Shown here one piece after another: positions 43,431 to 52,197 of a stretch of 64,000 bases of DNA. How positions within the stretch are numbered: position 1 is the stretch's first letter; each line of letters begins with the position of its first letter. The notes below the pieces were generated by a model, which was not told where the DNA came from, did no database searches, and saw only the letters and a list, made by a program, of their open reading frames with translations. Source of the stretch: Rhodococcus opacus (GTDB lineage Bacteria; Actinomycetota; Actinomycetes; Mycobacteriales; Mycobacteriaceae); contig NZ_JAAXPA010000029.1 of assembly GCF_012396235.1 (NCBI RefSeq), positions 1 through 64,000 on the forward strand. The letters are read 5' to 3'. The translations under genes and the position numbers were made by a program.

Positions 43431-43898
43431 ATGAGCAGCACGGCACCCTACGTCCACATCGACAAGCAGAGTCCGGCCGTCTATCAGGCGCAGATCGGCG
43501 TCGCCAAGGCCATCCGTCATGCGACCACCGAGGTCGGGATGGACCGGCGGTTCGTCGAGTTGATCAACGTGCGCGTCTCACAGATCAACCGCTGCGCGTA
43601 CTGCCTGGACGTTCACGTCGCCGCGGCGCTCGCGGCCGGCGAGACCCAGCAGCGCCTCGCGGTTCTGCCTGCCTGGCGGGAGACGGAACTCTTCTCCGAC
43701 CGGGAGGTCGCGGCGCTCACCTTGGCCGAATCGATCACCACCCTCCCGGACGCGCATACCCAGGAGACCGACTACGCCTTCGCGCGGCGATTCCTCTCCG
43801 AGCAGGAGATCTCCACGGTGAGCTGGATCGCCGTCACCATGAACGCCTTCAACCGGATCTCCATCGTCAGCCGCCATCCGGTCCGGCCCAAGCAGTAA
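43431..43898 (+). CDS. Carboxymuconolactone-decarboxylase/AhpD-like peroxidase
   Basis: 155 residues with the AhpD/CMD signature NRCAYCLDVH: C55, C58 and H62 form the CxxC-x3-H redox site. AAGG precedes the ATG. Proteins of this type reduce peroxides or act as thiol-dependent reductants. It is cotranscribed with the MarR regulator, which suits an oxidative or electrophile response. Confidence 0.88.
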   Translation: MSSTAPYVHIDKQSPAVYQAQIGVAKAIRHATTEVGMDRRFVELINVRVSQINRCAYCLDVHVAAALAAGETQQRLAVLPAWRETELFSDREVAALTLAESITTLPDAHTQETDYAFARRFLSEQEISTVSWIAVTMNAFNRISIVSRHPVRPKQ

Positions 43899-43928
43899 CA
43901 CCGCAGTTCACCTGCGTTTCGCAGAATT

Positions 43929-43946
43929 TAGTTGACATTGCAACGA
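43929..43946. promoter_or_regulatory. MarR-type operator before the YceI gene
   Basis: TAGTTGACATTGCAACGA matches the element at 42915-42932 at 16 of 18 positions. A related TAGTTGCA is 23 bases further on. It is about 76 bases before the YceI ATG, so yceI probably belongs to the same MarR regulon. Confidence 0.6.
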
Positions 43947-44021
43947 CATCGGCTTAACGTAGTAGTTGCAGATTCAATTACCTCGATTTCGAGTGACCGT
44001 TCGACAGCCCAAGGAGTTTTC

Positions 44022-44576
44022 ATGACCACCGCCACCGCCACCCTGCCCAACCTCACCGCCGGAACCTGGGCCATCGACACCGTCCACTCCACCGTCGGCT
44101 TCTCCGTCCGCCACCTCATGGTCAGCAAGGTTCGCGGCACGTTCAACGACTTCACCGGCGCGATCACCGTCGCCGAGGACGGCACCGCCGCCGTCACCGC
44201 CGAAATCCAGGTCGCATCCATCGACACCAAGAACGCCGACCGCGACGCCCACATCAAGTCCGCCGACTTCTTCGACGCCGAGCAGTACCCCACCGCCACC
44301 TTCACCTCCACCGCCGTCCGCGCCAAGGGCGACGACTACGTCGTCGACGGCGAATTCACCCTCCACGGCGTCACCCGCCCCGTCGAGCTCGCCCTCGAAT
44401 TCAACGGCGTCAACCCCGGCATGGGCAACGGCCCGGTCGCCGGCTTCGAAGCCACCACCGTCCTCAACCGCAAGGACTTCGGCATCACCATCGACATGCC
44501 CCTCGAAGGCGGCGGAGCCGTCGTCGGCGACAAGATCACCATCACCCTCGAGATCGAGGCCGGCCTGCAGGCCTGA
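44022..44576 (+). CDS. YceI-family lipid-binding protein
   Basis: 184 residues. ATG at 44022 with AAGGAG 6 bases upstream; no signal peptide, so cytosolic unlike E. coli YceI. The lipocalin-like barrel is clear: GTWAIDTVHSTVGFSVRHLM, VRGTFNDFTGAITV, DRDAHIKSADFFDAEQYPT and FTLHGVTRPVELALEFNGV. The family binds isoprenoid quinones or amphiphiles. A MarR operator lies upstream and a hairpin terminator follows. Confidence 0.92.
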   Translation: MTTATATLPNLTAGTWAIDTVHSTVGFSVRHLMVSKVRGTFNDFTGAITVAEDGTAAVTAEIQVASIDTKNADRDAHIKSADFFDAEQYPTATFTSTAVRAKGDDYVVDGEFTLHGVTRPVELALEFNGVNPGMGNGPVAGFEATTVLNRKDFGITIDMPLEGGGAVVGDKITITLEIEAGLQA

Positions 44577-44591
44577 CCCCACCCGCACCAC

Positions 44592-44627
44592 CGCCCCGTC
44601 ACCCACCCGGATGGCGGGGCGTTTCGT
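44592..44627 (+). terminator. Intrinsic terminator after the YceI gene
   Basis: CGCCCCG and CGGGGCG form a 7-bp stem followed by TTTCGT, 15 bases after the stop. Confidence 0.6.
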
Positions 44628-44741
44628 CGTTAATACGACGCAACACTTTCGGTCGACGTGATCCAGGTCATTGTGGTCTTGGGCGGGCTCGAGTGACCCT
44701 GGCCCCTTCGATAACGGCGACCGCGAAACGAAGGTGACCAC

Positions 44742-44981
44742 ATGGGTAGCGACTCCGAACTCTCGTTCGCACTCGACCTCACGCTGGACGAGGCGCGGCG
44801 GCGCACCGCTGTTCTCGAGGCGATCGGCGAGGACTGGGATCCCGTCGCCGTGCTCGCGGAGGAGGAGCGGGCGTACGACATGTTGTACTCCGGCCTCGAC
44901 CCCGAGCAGCAGCGCATCTACGACGAGCTGGTCCAGGCGGGTGTGCTCCCGGATCGGACGGTGGGCCGTGTTACCGATTGA
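44742..44981 (+). CDS. DUF6400-like small protein, 79 aa
   Basis: 79 residues, ATG with GAAGG upstream. Acidic helical sequence: FALDLTLDEARRRTAVLEAI, EDWDPVAVLAEEERAYDMLY and GLDPEQQRIYDELVQAGVLP. This pattern is familiar from a small actinobacterial family (DUF6400 from memory, unchecked). Function unknown. Its last 14 bases overlap the start of a Cys-rich protein gene, implying coupled translation. Confidence 0.7.
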   Translation: MGSDSELSFALDLTLDEARRRTAVLEAIGEDWDPVAVLAEEERAYDMLYSGLDPEQQRIYDELVQAGVLPDRTVGRVTD

Positions 44982-45204
44982 TCCGACCGCGGACTTCTCG
45001 CGTCGCGCCTGGTTGCCCTGCCCGGGCTGCGACCACGGCTCGGACTGCGGCGACTGCGGGTCGAGCCGCAACTGCGACCGGCATTGGCAGTACCTGCTGA
45101 GCAATCGGGGCACCCGCGTCCATCTCCAGTGCCCCGACTGCACCCACCTGTGGAGTATCGACACCCGCCACGGGCGACCTCAGCGGCGACGGAAAGCCGC
45201 GTAG
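44968..45204 (+). CDS. Small Cys-rich putative zinc-ribbon protein, 78 aa
   Basis: GTG start at 44968 inside the end of the preceding gene. The 78-residue product has eight cysteines: LPCPGCDHGSDCGDCGSSRN-C and then LQCPDCTHLWSIDT, so at least two CxxC knuckles as in zinc ribbons. C-terminus is Arg/Lys-rich. No homologue recalled. Coding is supported by the overlap with the gene before it and by the spacing of CxxC pairs; function could be nucleic-acid or protein binding. Confidence 0.6.
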   Translation: MLPIDPTADFSRRAWLPCPGCDHGSDCGDCGSSRNCDRHWQYLLSNRGTRVHLQCPDCTHLWSIDTRHGRPQRRRKAA

Positions 45205-45223
45205 GCGCCGGACCGAATCGTGC

Positions 45224-46006
45224 TCACCCCCGGCTCCGCGGCCTGTCGGCGAGGAGTTGGGTGAGCCGGTGCGCCTGGCGGAGGAGGAGTTCTCCCAGTT
45301 CGCGGCGACGCTCCTCGCGGAACCGGCTCTCCACACCGGTGATGCTCAGCGCCCAGGCCGGTGATCCCTGGGCGTCGAAGACGGCGGCGCCCATCCCCCA
45401 GCTGCCCTCGACGAGCAGCCCGGGGTTGACGGCGTACCCGTTCAGGCGGGTCTCCGCGATGCGCTCGGCGATCTCGTCCCGCCTGTGCTGCGTTCCCCAC
45501 TCGCCGGTGACGTCGGCACGCGACAGGTAGTCGTCGATGTCGCGGTCCGGCAGGTGGGACAGGATGACCAGACCCGCCGACGCCACCCCCAGCGGCAGGC
45601 GGATGCCGACGTACAGCACGTGGGAACGCAGCGGGAAGCTGCCCTCCTCGCTCGCGATGCACACCGTTTCGTCACCGCGGCGCGCGGACAGGAAGACACT
45701 CTCGCCGGTCTCACGTGCGAGATCGCGCAGGATGTCGCGGGAGCGGTCCGTGATGTCGTACCGCCCGGCGGCGAGCGAGCCGAGCAGGTACAGCTCGGGT
45801 CCCAGCGACCATTTCCCCGACTTCTGGTCGCGGTCGACCAGCCCCTCCTCGGCCAGCGAGACGAGGAGGCGATGCACGGTCGGGCGGGCAAGCCCCGTCT
45901 CCCGCGCCAGGGCGGACGTCGAGGAGCCCGACGACTCGAGGGCCGCGATGGCCCGGAAGAGGGATCCCACCCGCCGAATGACCTGCGGCCGCTGCGCGTC
46001 GTCCAT
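45224..46006 (-). CDS. IclR-family regulator (PcaR-like)
   Basis: 260 residues. HTH: VGSLFRAIAALESSGSSTSA with LARETGLARPTVHRLLVSLA. The IclR effector domain includes ARETGESVFLSARRGDETVC and RIAETRLNGYAVNPGLLVEG. Divergent from pcaIJ and a thiolase gene, so it is the likely beta-ketoadipate-responsive regulator of this end of the pathway. A perfect-arm palindrome lies 14 bases before its start. Confidence 0.88.
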   Translation of the reverse strand: MDDAQRPQVIRRVGSLFRAIAALESSGSSTSALARETGLARPTVHRLLVSLAEEGLVDRDQKSGKWSLGPELYLLGSLAAGRYDITDRSRDILRDLARETGESVFLSARRGDETVCIASEEGSFPLRSHVLYVGIRLPLGVASAGLVILSHLPDRDIDDYLSRADVTGEWGTQHRRDEIAERIAETRLNGYAVNPGLLVEGSWGMGAAVFDAQGSPAWALSITGVESRFREERRRELGELLLRQAHRLTQLLADRPRSRG

Positions 46007-46019
46007 GACCGCAGTATAC

Positions 46020-46034
46020 GTTCACTCAGTGAAC
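46020..46034. promoter_or_regulatory. IclR/PcaR operator candidate
   Basis: GTTCACTCAGTGAAC is a 15-bp palindrome with perfect 7-bp arms around one central base. It sits between the iclR ATG (46006) and pcaI (46200), and resembles PcaR/PcaU-type GTTCGATNATCGNAC sites in general form. Another half-site (GCTCACT) follows directly. Confidence 0.6.
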
Positions 46035-46199
46035 GCTCACTGGCGCGACGTCCAGACCGCGAGCACTGTGCCGGGAACCCTTGAAATGCATGCAATGACC
46101 CCTTTTAGTGGAGCAGAGCTCGTCGCGCAGAGTCGTCCATCAGGTGGACGAATCTTCACGGGAAGACGGTATCGCCGGCTACGGCGGCCAGGAGAAAGG

Positions 46200-46973
46200 A
46201 TGCACATGGGATCGAGAGTGTTCGACACCCCGGAAGAAGCAGTCGCGGACGTGTCCGACGGCGCATCGATCGCCGTGGGCGGGTTCGGCCTGTGCGGAAT
46301 CCCCGACTCGCTGATCCGCGCGCTCGCCGACTCCGGCGTCGGGAACCTCGAGGTCTTCTCCAACAACTGCGGTGTGGACGACCACGGGCTCGGAATTCTG
46401 CTGGGTGCCCGCCGGATCCGGCGCGTCACCGCGTCGTACGTCGGCGAGAACAAGGAATTCGCGCGTCAGTACCTTTCCGGTGAGCTCGAGGTGGAGCTGA
46501 CCCCGCAGGGCACGCTGGCCGAACGCCTCCGGGCGGGCGGCGCGGGCATCCCCGCGTTCTTCACCCCCGCCGGTGTGGGCAGCCCGGTCGCCGACGGCGG
46601 ACTGCCGTGGCGGTACGCCGCCGACGGTTCCGTCGCGCTCGCCTCGCCCCCGAAGGAAACCCGCGCGTTCGGCGACAAGCGCTACGTTCTCGAACTCGGC
46701 ATCACCGCCGACTTCGCCCTGGTCCACGCACTGCGGGGCGACACCGCCGGCAACCTGGTGTTCGACAAGTCTGCCCTGAACTTCAACCCCCTCGCGGCGA
46801 TGGCCGGAAAGGTGACCATCGCGCAGGTCGAGGAACTCGTCCCCGCAGGCACCATCGACCCCGCCCAGGTGCACCTGCCCGGAGTCTTCGTTCAACGCAT
46901 CGTCGAGACCGGCCCCCAGAACAAGCGGATCGAGAAGCGGACAGTCAGCAGCACGGAAGGAGCCACTCGATGA
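46200..46973 (+). CDS. pcaI: 3-oxoadipate CoA-transferase subunit A
   Basis: 257 residues (ATG at 46200 after AGGAG; an ATG two codons later is equally possible). Family I CoA-transferase alpha subunit: [60 protein letters not shown]. With the B subunit it moves CoA from succinyl-CoA to 3-oxoadipate (or acetoacetate). Neighbouring thiolase and IclR gene favour the beta-ketoadipate assignment; a ScoA/AtoD-type acetoacetate role is the alternative. Confidence 0.85.
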   Translation: MHMGSRVFDTPEEAVADVSDGASIAVGGFGLCGIPDSLIRALADSGVGNLEVFSNNCGVDDHGLGILLGARRIRRVTASYVGENKEFARQYLSGELEVELTPQGTLAERLRAGGAGIPAFFTPAGVGSPVADGGLPWRYAADGSVALASPPKETRAFGDKRYVLELGITADFALVHALRGDTAGNLVFDKSALNFNPLAAMAGKVTIAQVEELVPAGTIDPAQVHLPGVFVQRIVETGPQNKRIEKRTVSSTEGATR

Positions 46974-47632
46974 CCGGCACCAACGGATGGACACGTGAGC
47001 AAATGGCCGCCCGCGCGGCCGCGGAGATGGTCGACGGCGAATACGTCAACCTCGGCATCGGACTGCCCACGCTCATTCCCGGATACCTCGGCACCGACGT
47101 CACCGTGACCCTGCATTCGGAGAACGGCATCCTCGGCACCGGCCCCTACCCCACCGACGAGAACGTCGACCCCGACCTGATCAACGCCGGCAAGGAAACG
47201 GTCACCGTCAACGCCGGTGCCGCGTTCTTCGATTCCGCGTTGTCGTTCGGCATGATTCGCGGCGGCCACATCGACACCGCCGTCCTCGGTGGCATGCAGG
47301 TCTCCCGCACCGGCGACCTCGCCAACTGGATGGTCCCCGGGAAGATGGTCAAGGGCATGGGCGGCGCGATGGACCTCGTGCACGGCGCGAGCCGCGTCAT
47401 CGTCCTCATGGAACACACCGACCGGGACGGCAACCCCAAGATCATCGACGCCTGCACCCTGCCGCTGACCGGCCAGGGCGTCGTCAACCGCATCATCACC
47501 AACCTCGCCGTCATCGACGTGGTCGGCGACGGCACCCTCGCTCTCCGTGAGGTCGCCCCCGGCGTCACCGTCGACGAGGTCGTCGCCGCCACCGGAACCC
47601 CCCTCGAGATTCGCGAATCCGCGCTCGTCTGA
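46970..47632 (+). CDS. pcaJ: 3-oxoadipate CoA-transferase subunit B
   Basis: 220 residues, ATG in ATGA overlap with pcaI. The catalytic glutamate is E51 in the conserved [13 protein letters not shown]. Further family segments: [34 protein letters not shown] and [18 protein letters not shown]. It forms the active alpha2beta2 CoA-transferase with PcaI. Confidence 0.88.
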   Translation: MTGTNGWTREQMAARAAAEMVDGEYVNLGIGLPTLIPGYLGTDVTVTLHSENGILGTGPYPTDENVDPDLINAGKETVTVNAGAAFFDSALSFGMIRGGHIDTAVLGGMQVSRTGDLANWMVPGKMVKGMGGAMDLVHGASRVIVLMEHTDRDGNPKIIDACTLPLTGQGVVNRIITNLAVIDVVGDGTLALREVAPGVTVDEVVAATGTPLEIRESALV

Positions 47633-47664
47633 GCGACATTCGTCACGACACCAAGGACACTCCC

Positions 47665-48864
47665 ATGACTTCTCGCACCAGGTCCGTCATCGTCGCCGGA
47701 GCCCGGACCCCCGTCGGCCGGCTGACGGGTTCGCTCGCGTCACTCTCCGGATCCGATCTCGGTGGCATCGCCATCAAGGGCGCCCTCGACAAGGCCGGGG
47801 TGGCACCCGAACTGGTGGAGTACGTGATCATGGGGCAGGTCCTCACTGCCGGCGCCGGTCAGATCCCGGCCCGGCAGGCCGCGGTCAACGCGGGCATCCC
47901 GATGTCGGTGCCCGCCTTGACCGTCAACAAGGTGTGCCTGTCGGGTCTCGACGCCATCGCGCTCGCCGACCAGCTGATCCGCGCCGGCGAATTCGATGTC
48001 GTCGTCGCCGGTGGGCAGGAGTCGATGTCCCAGGCGCCGCACCTTCTCCCGAACTCGCGGAGCGGTTTCAAGTACGGCGACACCACCCTCGTCGATCACC
48101 TCGCCTACGACGGCCTGTACGACATCTTCACCGAGCAGGCGATGGGTGCCCTCACCGAGGACCGGAACGCGAACACCGACAAGATCGGTCGCGAAGAGCA
48201 GGACGCCTTCGCCGCCGCCTCACATCAGCGCGCCGCGGCCGCGTGGAAGAACGGACTCTTCGACGACGAGGTCGTACCCGTCACCATCCCGCAGCGCCGG
48301 GGTGAGCCGCTCGTCGTCACCGAGGACGAAGGCATCCGCGCCGACACCACGGCCGAGTCGCTGTCGAAGCTGCGGCCCGCCTTCAACAAGAACGGCACCG
48401 TCACCGCGGGTTCCGCGTCGCAGATCTCCGACGGCGCGGCCGCCGTCGTGGTGATGAGCAAGGCCAAGGCCGAGGAGCTGGGGCTCGAATGGCTCGCCGA
48501 GATCGGCGCCCACGGCATCGTCGCCGGGCCCGACTCGACGCTCCAGCAGCAGCCCGCCAATGCCATCGACAAGGCGTGCACCCGTGAGGGACTCGACCCC
48601 TCGGCGCTCGACCTCGTCGAGATCAACGAAGCCTTCGCCGCCGTCGGCATCGAGTCGACCCGGCAACTCGGAGTCGACCCGTCGATGGTCAACGTGAACG
48701 GCGGCGCCATCGCCATCGGGCACCCGCTCGGCATGTCGGGGGCACGGGTCGTGCTGCACCTCGCGCTCGAGCTGAAACGACGCGGCGGTGGAACCGGCGC
48801 CGCCGCTCTCTGCGGCGGCGGCGGACAGGGCGACGCCCTGATTCTCCACGTGCCCGGCGAGTGA
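47665..48864 (+). CDS. Thiolase (3-oxoadipyl-CoA or acetyl-CoA acetyltransferase)
   Basis: 399 residues with AAGGAC about 6 bases before ATG. Nucleophile C91 ([13 protein letters not shown]), EINEAFAAV with the catalytic His region [10 protein letters not shown], and the second cysteine in [11 protein letters not shown]. It follows pcaIJ by 32 bases, so it most probably cleaves 3-oxoadipyl-CoA to succinyl-CoA and acetyl-CoA (PcaF role). By sequence it looks like the general AtoB/acetoacetyl-CoA type, so acetoacetyl-CoA cleavage remains possible. Confidence 0.88.
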   Translation: MTSRTRSVIVAGARTPVGRLTGSLASLSGSDLGGIAIKGALDKAGVAPELVEYVIMGQVLTAGAGQIPARQAAVNAGIPMSVPALTVNKVCLSGLDAIALADQLIRAGEFDVVVAGGQESMSQAPHLLPNSRSGFKYGDTTLVDHLAYDGLYDIFTEQAMGALTEDRNANTDKIGREEQDAFAAASHQRAAAAWKNGLFDDEVVPVTIPQRRGEPLVVTEDEGIRADTTAESLSKLRPAFNKNGTVTAGSASQISDGAAAVVVMSKAKAEELGLEWLAEIGAHGIVAGPDSTLQQQPANAIDKACTREGLDPSALDLVEINEAFAAVGIESTRQLGVDPSMVNVNGGAIAIGHPLGMSGARVVLHLALELKRRGGGTGAAALCGGGGQGDALILHVPGE

Positions 48865-48900
48865 CCATCACTCCGGCACAGTAGGTTTCGCGTCACCGGG

Positions 48901-49563
48901 TCATGATCGGCCCGATGCGAGTGCGGCGACGGCCGGCGCGAACATGGTGGACTTGATCGCGCCGAGCGTGCCGGCGTCCTTCCCCGCGAGCGGCGTGATC
49001 AGGTCGACGGCAGCGTCCAGGACCGCGCCTTCGGGCGCGGTCCCGTCGACCAGCCCACTCGTGTGCGCGTCGGCGCCGCCGTAGCGGCGGCCGGTGGTCA
49101 TGGCGGTGATCGCGGTCTGCGGTGTCAGCTTGGCCTGGATCAGCGCGGCCATCCCCGGGGTGAACGGAATGTGGATGTCGACCTCGGGGAAGCAGTAGTA
49201 CCCACGGTCGGACCGCATCACCCGGTAGTCGTGGGCGATTCCGAGCATGGCGCCGGCGCCGAACGCGTGCCCGTTGACCGCGGCCACCGTCGGCAGGGGG
49301 AGCGTCAGAATCCGGCTGAACAGGGCCTGCACGCGCCCGACATACCAGTCTGCGCGGTCACCGTTGGCCATCAGCCAGTCCAGGTCGAGGCCGTTGGAGT
49401 AGAACTTCCCCGTGGCCGTGGTGACCAGGGCCTGCGCGCCGTGTTCGTGGGCGTCGTCGAGGAGCCGGTCGACGTTGTCGAGCCACTCGGGGGAAAAACG
49501 ATTCTCGTCGTCGCCGAGGTCGAGGACGGCGATCGTGTCCCGGTAGGTCAGGGTGGCGGTCAT
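48901..49563 (-). CDS. Enoyl-CoA hydratase/isomerase family protein
   Basis: 220 residues, short for the crotonase family (usually about 260). It has the oxyanion-hole segments TTATGKFYSNGLDLDWL and VNGHAFGAGAMLGIAHDYRV plus PEVDIHIPFTPGMAALIQAK. Its ATG overlaps the stop of the TetR gene (ATGA). The short length and SNGLDLD resemble enoyl-CoA delta-isomerase-like members. It is convergent with the thiolase gene. Confidence 0.85.
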   Translation of the reverse strand: MTATLTYRDTIAVLDLGDDENRFSPEWLDNVDRLLDDAHEHGAQALVTTATGKFYSNGLDLDWLMANGDRADWYVGRVQALFSRILTLPLPTVAAVNGHAFGAGAMLGIAHDYRVMRSDRGYYCFPEVDIHIPFTPGMAALIQAKLTPQTAITAMTTGRRYGGADAHTSGLVDGTAPEGAVLDAAVDLITPLAGKDAGTLGAIKSTMFAPAVAALASGRS

Positions 49564-50198
49564 TGGGAACCTTTCGTGTTGCTGTCGTGACGTTTCCCCG
49601 GGGACGGGGGGTCCAGTGCGAGGACGGCGCGGACCGCCGCCTCCAGGCGTCGGCGCATGGCGTCGTCCGGTTTTCGCCGGGCGTGCAGCAGCAGTCCGGT
49701 GGGGAGCCCGACGACGCACGCTTCGATCACTTCGACCGCGCGACCGTCCTTGCGCCCCCACAACGCCAGCGCCAATCGGACGAACAGTTCGACGAGGACG
49801 GAGTCGAGGCGCGACAACTCGGCGGCGACGTCCTCGGGGACGTCGGATCCGAGCAGTTCGTCGCGGCGCACGGTGAGGAGAAGTCGCGACGACTGCGGGA
49901 ACCGCTCGGCGAAGACGGCCGGGGTGTCGGCGGCCGCGACGACGGCGTCCACGGGACCACGCCCCAGCGCCTCCTGAACCGATTCCTGTTGCAGGTCGAG
50001 AAATCGGTGCGCCGCCCGCAACCAGGCGCGCCCGACCAGCCCTCCCCGCGAGCCGAATGCGTGATAGATGGCGCCGTTGGACATCTCCGTGGCCGCGGCG
50101 ACCGCGCGTAGGGTCACCGCACTCGGTCCGCCCTCGACGGCCAGCCGTTCGGCGGCATCGAGCGCGGCGTCGAGGTCGTGAACTCGTGGCCTGGGCAT
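49560..50198 (-). CDS. TetR-family transcriptional regulator
   Basis: 212 residues. HTH: LDAALDAAERLAVEGGPSAV with TLRAVAAATEMSNGAIYHAF, then FGSRGGLVGRAWL and a ligand domain. It is the first gene of a two-gene operon with the enoyl-CoA hydratase, suggesting control by an acyl-CoA; that ligand is inference. Confidence 0.87.
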   Translation of the reverse strand: MPRPRVHDLDAALDAAERLAVEGGPSAVTLRAVAAATEMSNGAIYHAFGSRGGLVGRAWLRAAHRFLDLQQESVQEALGRGPVDAVVAAADTPAVFAERFPQSSRLLLTVRRDELLGSDVPEDVAAELSRLDSVLVELFVRLALALWGRKDGRAVEVIEACVVGLPTGLLLHARRKPDDAMRRRLEAAVRAVLALDPPSPGKRHDSNTKGSQ

Positions 50199-50205
50199 AC
50201 GCCGA

Positions 50206-50220
50206 ACGATAACAGATCGT
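50206..50220. promoter_or_regulatory. Candidate TetR operator
   Basis: ACGAT-AACAG-ATCGT is a 5-bp-arm inverted repeat only 8 bases before the tetR ATG. Short, so modest support. Confidence 0.3.
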
Positions 50221-50329
50221 GCGTTCTATTACTCGCGGGTAGGGAGTAAGCATTCACCTAGGGGATCCGCCCGATGATCGGCTTGCCGTTGTGCCCCGAG
50301 TCACAATGAGTTAGCTTTGTTCGGACATA

Positions 50330-50344
50330 AACACATTACGTGTT
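50330..50344. promoter_or_regulatory. Inverted repeat before the sugar-porter operon
   Basis: AACAC-ATTAC-GTGTT has perfect 5-bp arms and lies 31 bases before the transporter ATG. It could bind the unknown regulator of this operon. Confidence 0.35.
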
Positions 50345-50374
50345 CTGTACATAGATCACGTCGAGGAGATGTTC

Positions 50375-51793
50375 ATGGCCAGCGATCTCACCCGAACTAC
50401 CGCCCCGTCCCTGCCTGCCGACGCCCCTGGGCGACACTCGCACAGACTCGGCATCATCGCCGTCGTCGCCACCTTCGGCGGCCTGCTCTTCGGATACGAC
50501 ACCGGAGTCATCAACGGCGCACTCGAACCGCTCACGGAAGACCTTCAGCTCACCTCGTTCACCGAGGGCCTGGTGGTGAGCATCCTGATCTTCGGTGCCG
50601 CGATCGGCGCTCTCATCGGCGGACGGATGTCCGACCGGTTCGGACGCCGGCACAACATCCTTATGCTCGCGATCATCTTCATGATCGGGACGCTCGGCTG
50701 CGTGCTGTCCCCGACGTGGGAGGTGCTCGCACTGTTCCGCTTCATCCTCGGCCTCGCCGTCGGCGGCGCCTCCGCGACCGTGCCCGTCTACCTCTCCGAG
50801 ATCTCGCCCACCGAACGACGCGGCAGCGTGGTCTCCCGCAACGAAGTCATGATCGTCGTCGGACAGTTCGCCGCCTTCGTGATCAACGCCGTCATCTTCA
50901 ACATCTGGGGCGAGCACGAGAACGTCTGGCGCTTCATGCTTCTGGTCGCCGTCACACCGGCCATCTTCCTGTTCGCCGGAATGCTGCGGATGCCGGAGAG
51001 TCCGCGCTGGCTGATGTCGCAGGACCGGCACGACGAAGCGCTCGCCGTGCTTCTCCAGGTTCGGTCCCCGGAGCGGGCACGTGCCGAGTTGGAGGAAGTC
51101 CGGGCGCTCGCCGAGGAAGAGAAGCTCTCCCAGACCGGCGGGGCCGCCGACCTGTCGGTGAAATGGATCCGCCGCCTCATCTTCATCGGCGTCGGCCTCG
51201 GAGTGTTCCAGCAGGCCACCGGCATCAACTCGGTGATGTACTACGGCACCCAGCTGCTCGGCGACGCCGGATTCTCCTCCAACGCCGCCATCGTCGCGAA
51301 CACCCTCAACGGTCTGTTCAGCGTGCTCGGCGTCCTCACCGGCGTCGCCCTGATCAACCGGATCGACCGACGGAAGATGCTCCTCGGCGGCTTCACCCTC
51401 ACCACCACGTTCCACGTGCTCGTCGGCCTCTCCGCGTTCCTGCTGCCCGACGGCACCCTCAAGGCCTACCTGATCCTGACGTTCGTGGTGCTGTTCGTCT
51501 TCTCGATGCAGGCCACGATCGGCCCCCTGGTGTGGCTGATGCTGTCGGAGATCTTCCCGCTGAAGATCCGCAGCTTCGCCATCGGTGTCTGCATCTTCGC
51601 ACTGTGGATCGCCAACGCGGTTGTCGCGCTGCTCTTCCCGCCCGTCGTGGCCGCACTGGGAATCGGTGCGACGTTCTTCATCTTCGCCGGCCTCGGCGTG
51701 CTGGCTCTCGTCTTCATCAAAACTCAGGTTCCGGAGACCCGTGGCCGCTCGCTCGAGGAACTCGAAGATCAGTTCCGGCGCGACTACTCGTGA
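50375..51793 (+). CDS. MFS sugar/polyol porter
   Basis: 472 residues; ATG at 50375 with GAGGAG 6 bases upstream, preferred over the ATG at 50369. The sugar-porter signatures are complete: GGLLFGYDTGVINGAL in helix 1, GRMSDRFGRRHNILM, RFILGLAVGGASATVPVYLS with PTERRG, QQATGINSVMYYGTQLL in helix 7 and PETRGRSLEELE at the end. Related to inositol/xylose/galactose:H+ symporters. The downstream Gfo/Idh/MocA dehydrogenases make inositol or a similar polyol the best guess. Confidence 0.9.
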   Translation: MASDLTRTTAPSLPADAPGRHSHRLGIIAVVATFGGLLFGYDTGVINGALEPLTEDLQLTSFTEGLVVSILIFGAAIGALIGGRMSDRFGRRHNILMLAIIFMIGTLGCVLSPTWEVLALFRFILGLAVGGASATVPVYLSEISPTERRGSVVSRNEVMIVVGQFAAFVINAVIFNIWGEHENVWRFMLLVAVTPAIFLFAGMLRMPESPRWLMSQDRHDEALAVLLQVRSPERARAELEEVRALAEEEKLSQTGGAADLSVKWIRRLIFIGVGLGVFQQATGINSVMYYGTQLLGDAGFSSNAAIVANTLNGLFSVLGVLTGVALINRIDRRKMLLGGFTLTTTFHVLVGLSAFLLPDGTLKAYLILTFVVLFVFSMQATIGPLVWLMLSEIFPLKIRSFAIGVCIFALWIANAVVALLFPPVVAALGIGATFFIFAGLGVLALVFIKTQVPETRGRSLEELEDQFRRDYS

Positions 51794-51829
51794 CAGTCGC
51801 CGCACCGCCTCCCCTGAAAGGTTGATCCC

Positions 51830-52189
51830 ATGACAGTGCTCGTAGCCGTGACCGACTCCTCCGAAGGATCGCACGCCCTCCTGGCCGGCAAGAAGGAAGC
51901 CGCGATGCTGGGTGCCGACCTTCTGGTGGTGAACCTCTCCCTCACCGAACCCGAAGACGTGCACACGCTCGCGGACGACGGCGTGACCGTCCTCGACCGG
52001 ATCGGCCGCGGAGACCGCGATCCCGCGACCGCCGTGCTCGACCTGCTCGACGAACGACCCGACATCGAACGCCTCGTGATCGGCGTCAAACGCCGCAGCG
52101 CGGTCGGCAAGGCCCTGCTCGGGAGCGTGAGCCAACGCCTCATCCTGCAATCCCCGATCCCGGTCCTCGCGGTCAAAACCCCTCAGTAG
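51830..52189 (+). CDS. Universal stress protein (UspA family)
   Basis: 119 residues, a single Usp domain: VLVAVTDSSEGSHALLAGKK at the start and VIGVKRRSAVGKALLGSVSQ with PIPVLAVKTP at the end, the nucleotide-binding loop type. GAAAGG precedes the ATG. It sits between the porter and oxidoreductase genes in the same operon, as the other Usp of the window follows a dehydrogenase gene. Confidence 0.85.
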   Translation: MTVLVAVTDSSEGSHALLAGKKEAAMLGADLLVVNLSLTEPEDVHTLADDGVTVLDRIGRGDRDPATAVLDLLDERPDIERLVIGVKRRSAVGKALLGSVSQRLILQSPIPVLAVKTPQ

Positions 52190-52197
52190 GAGCCGAG

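Noticed and set aside
45537-46199. Long upstream extension of the pcaI frame
   Set aside because: The extension runs through the iclR gene in antisense and has no CoA-transferase similarity; ribosome site and family start agree on 46200.
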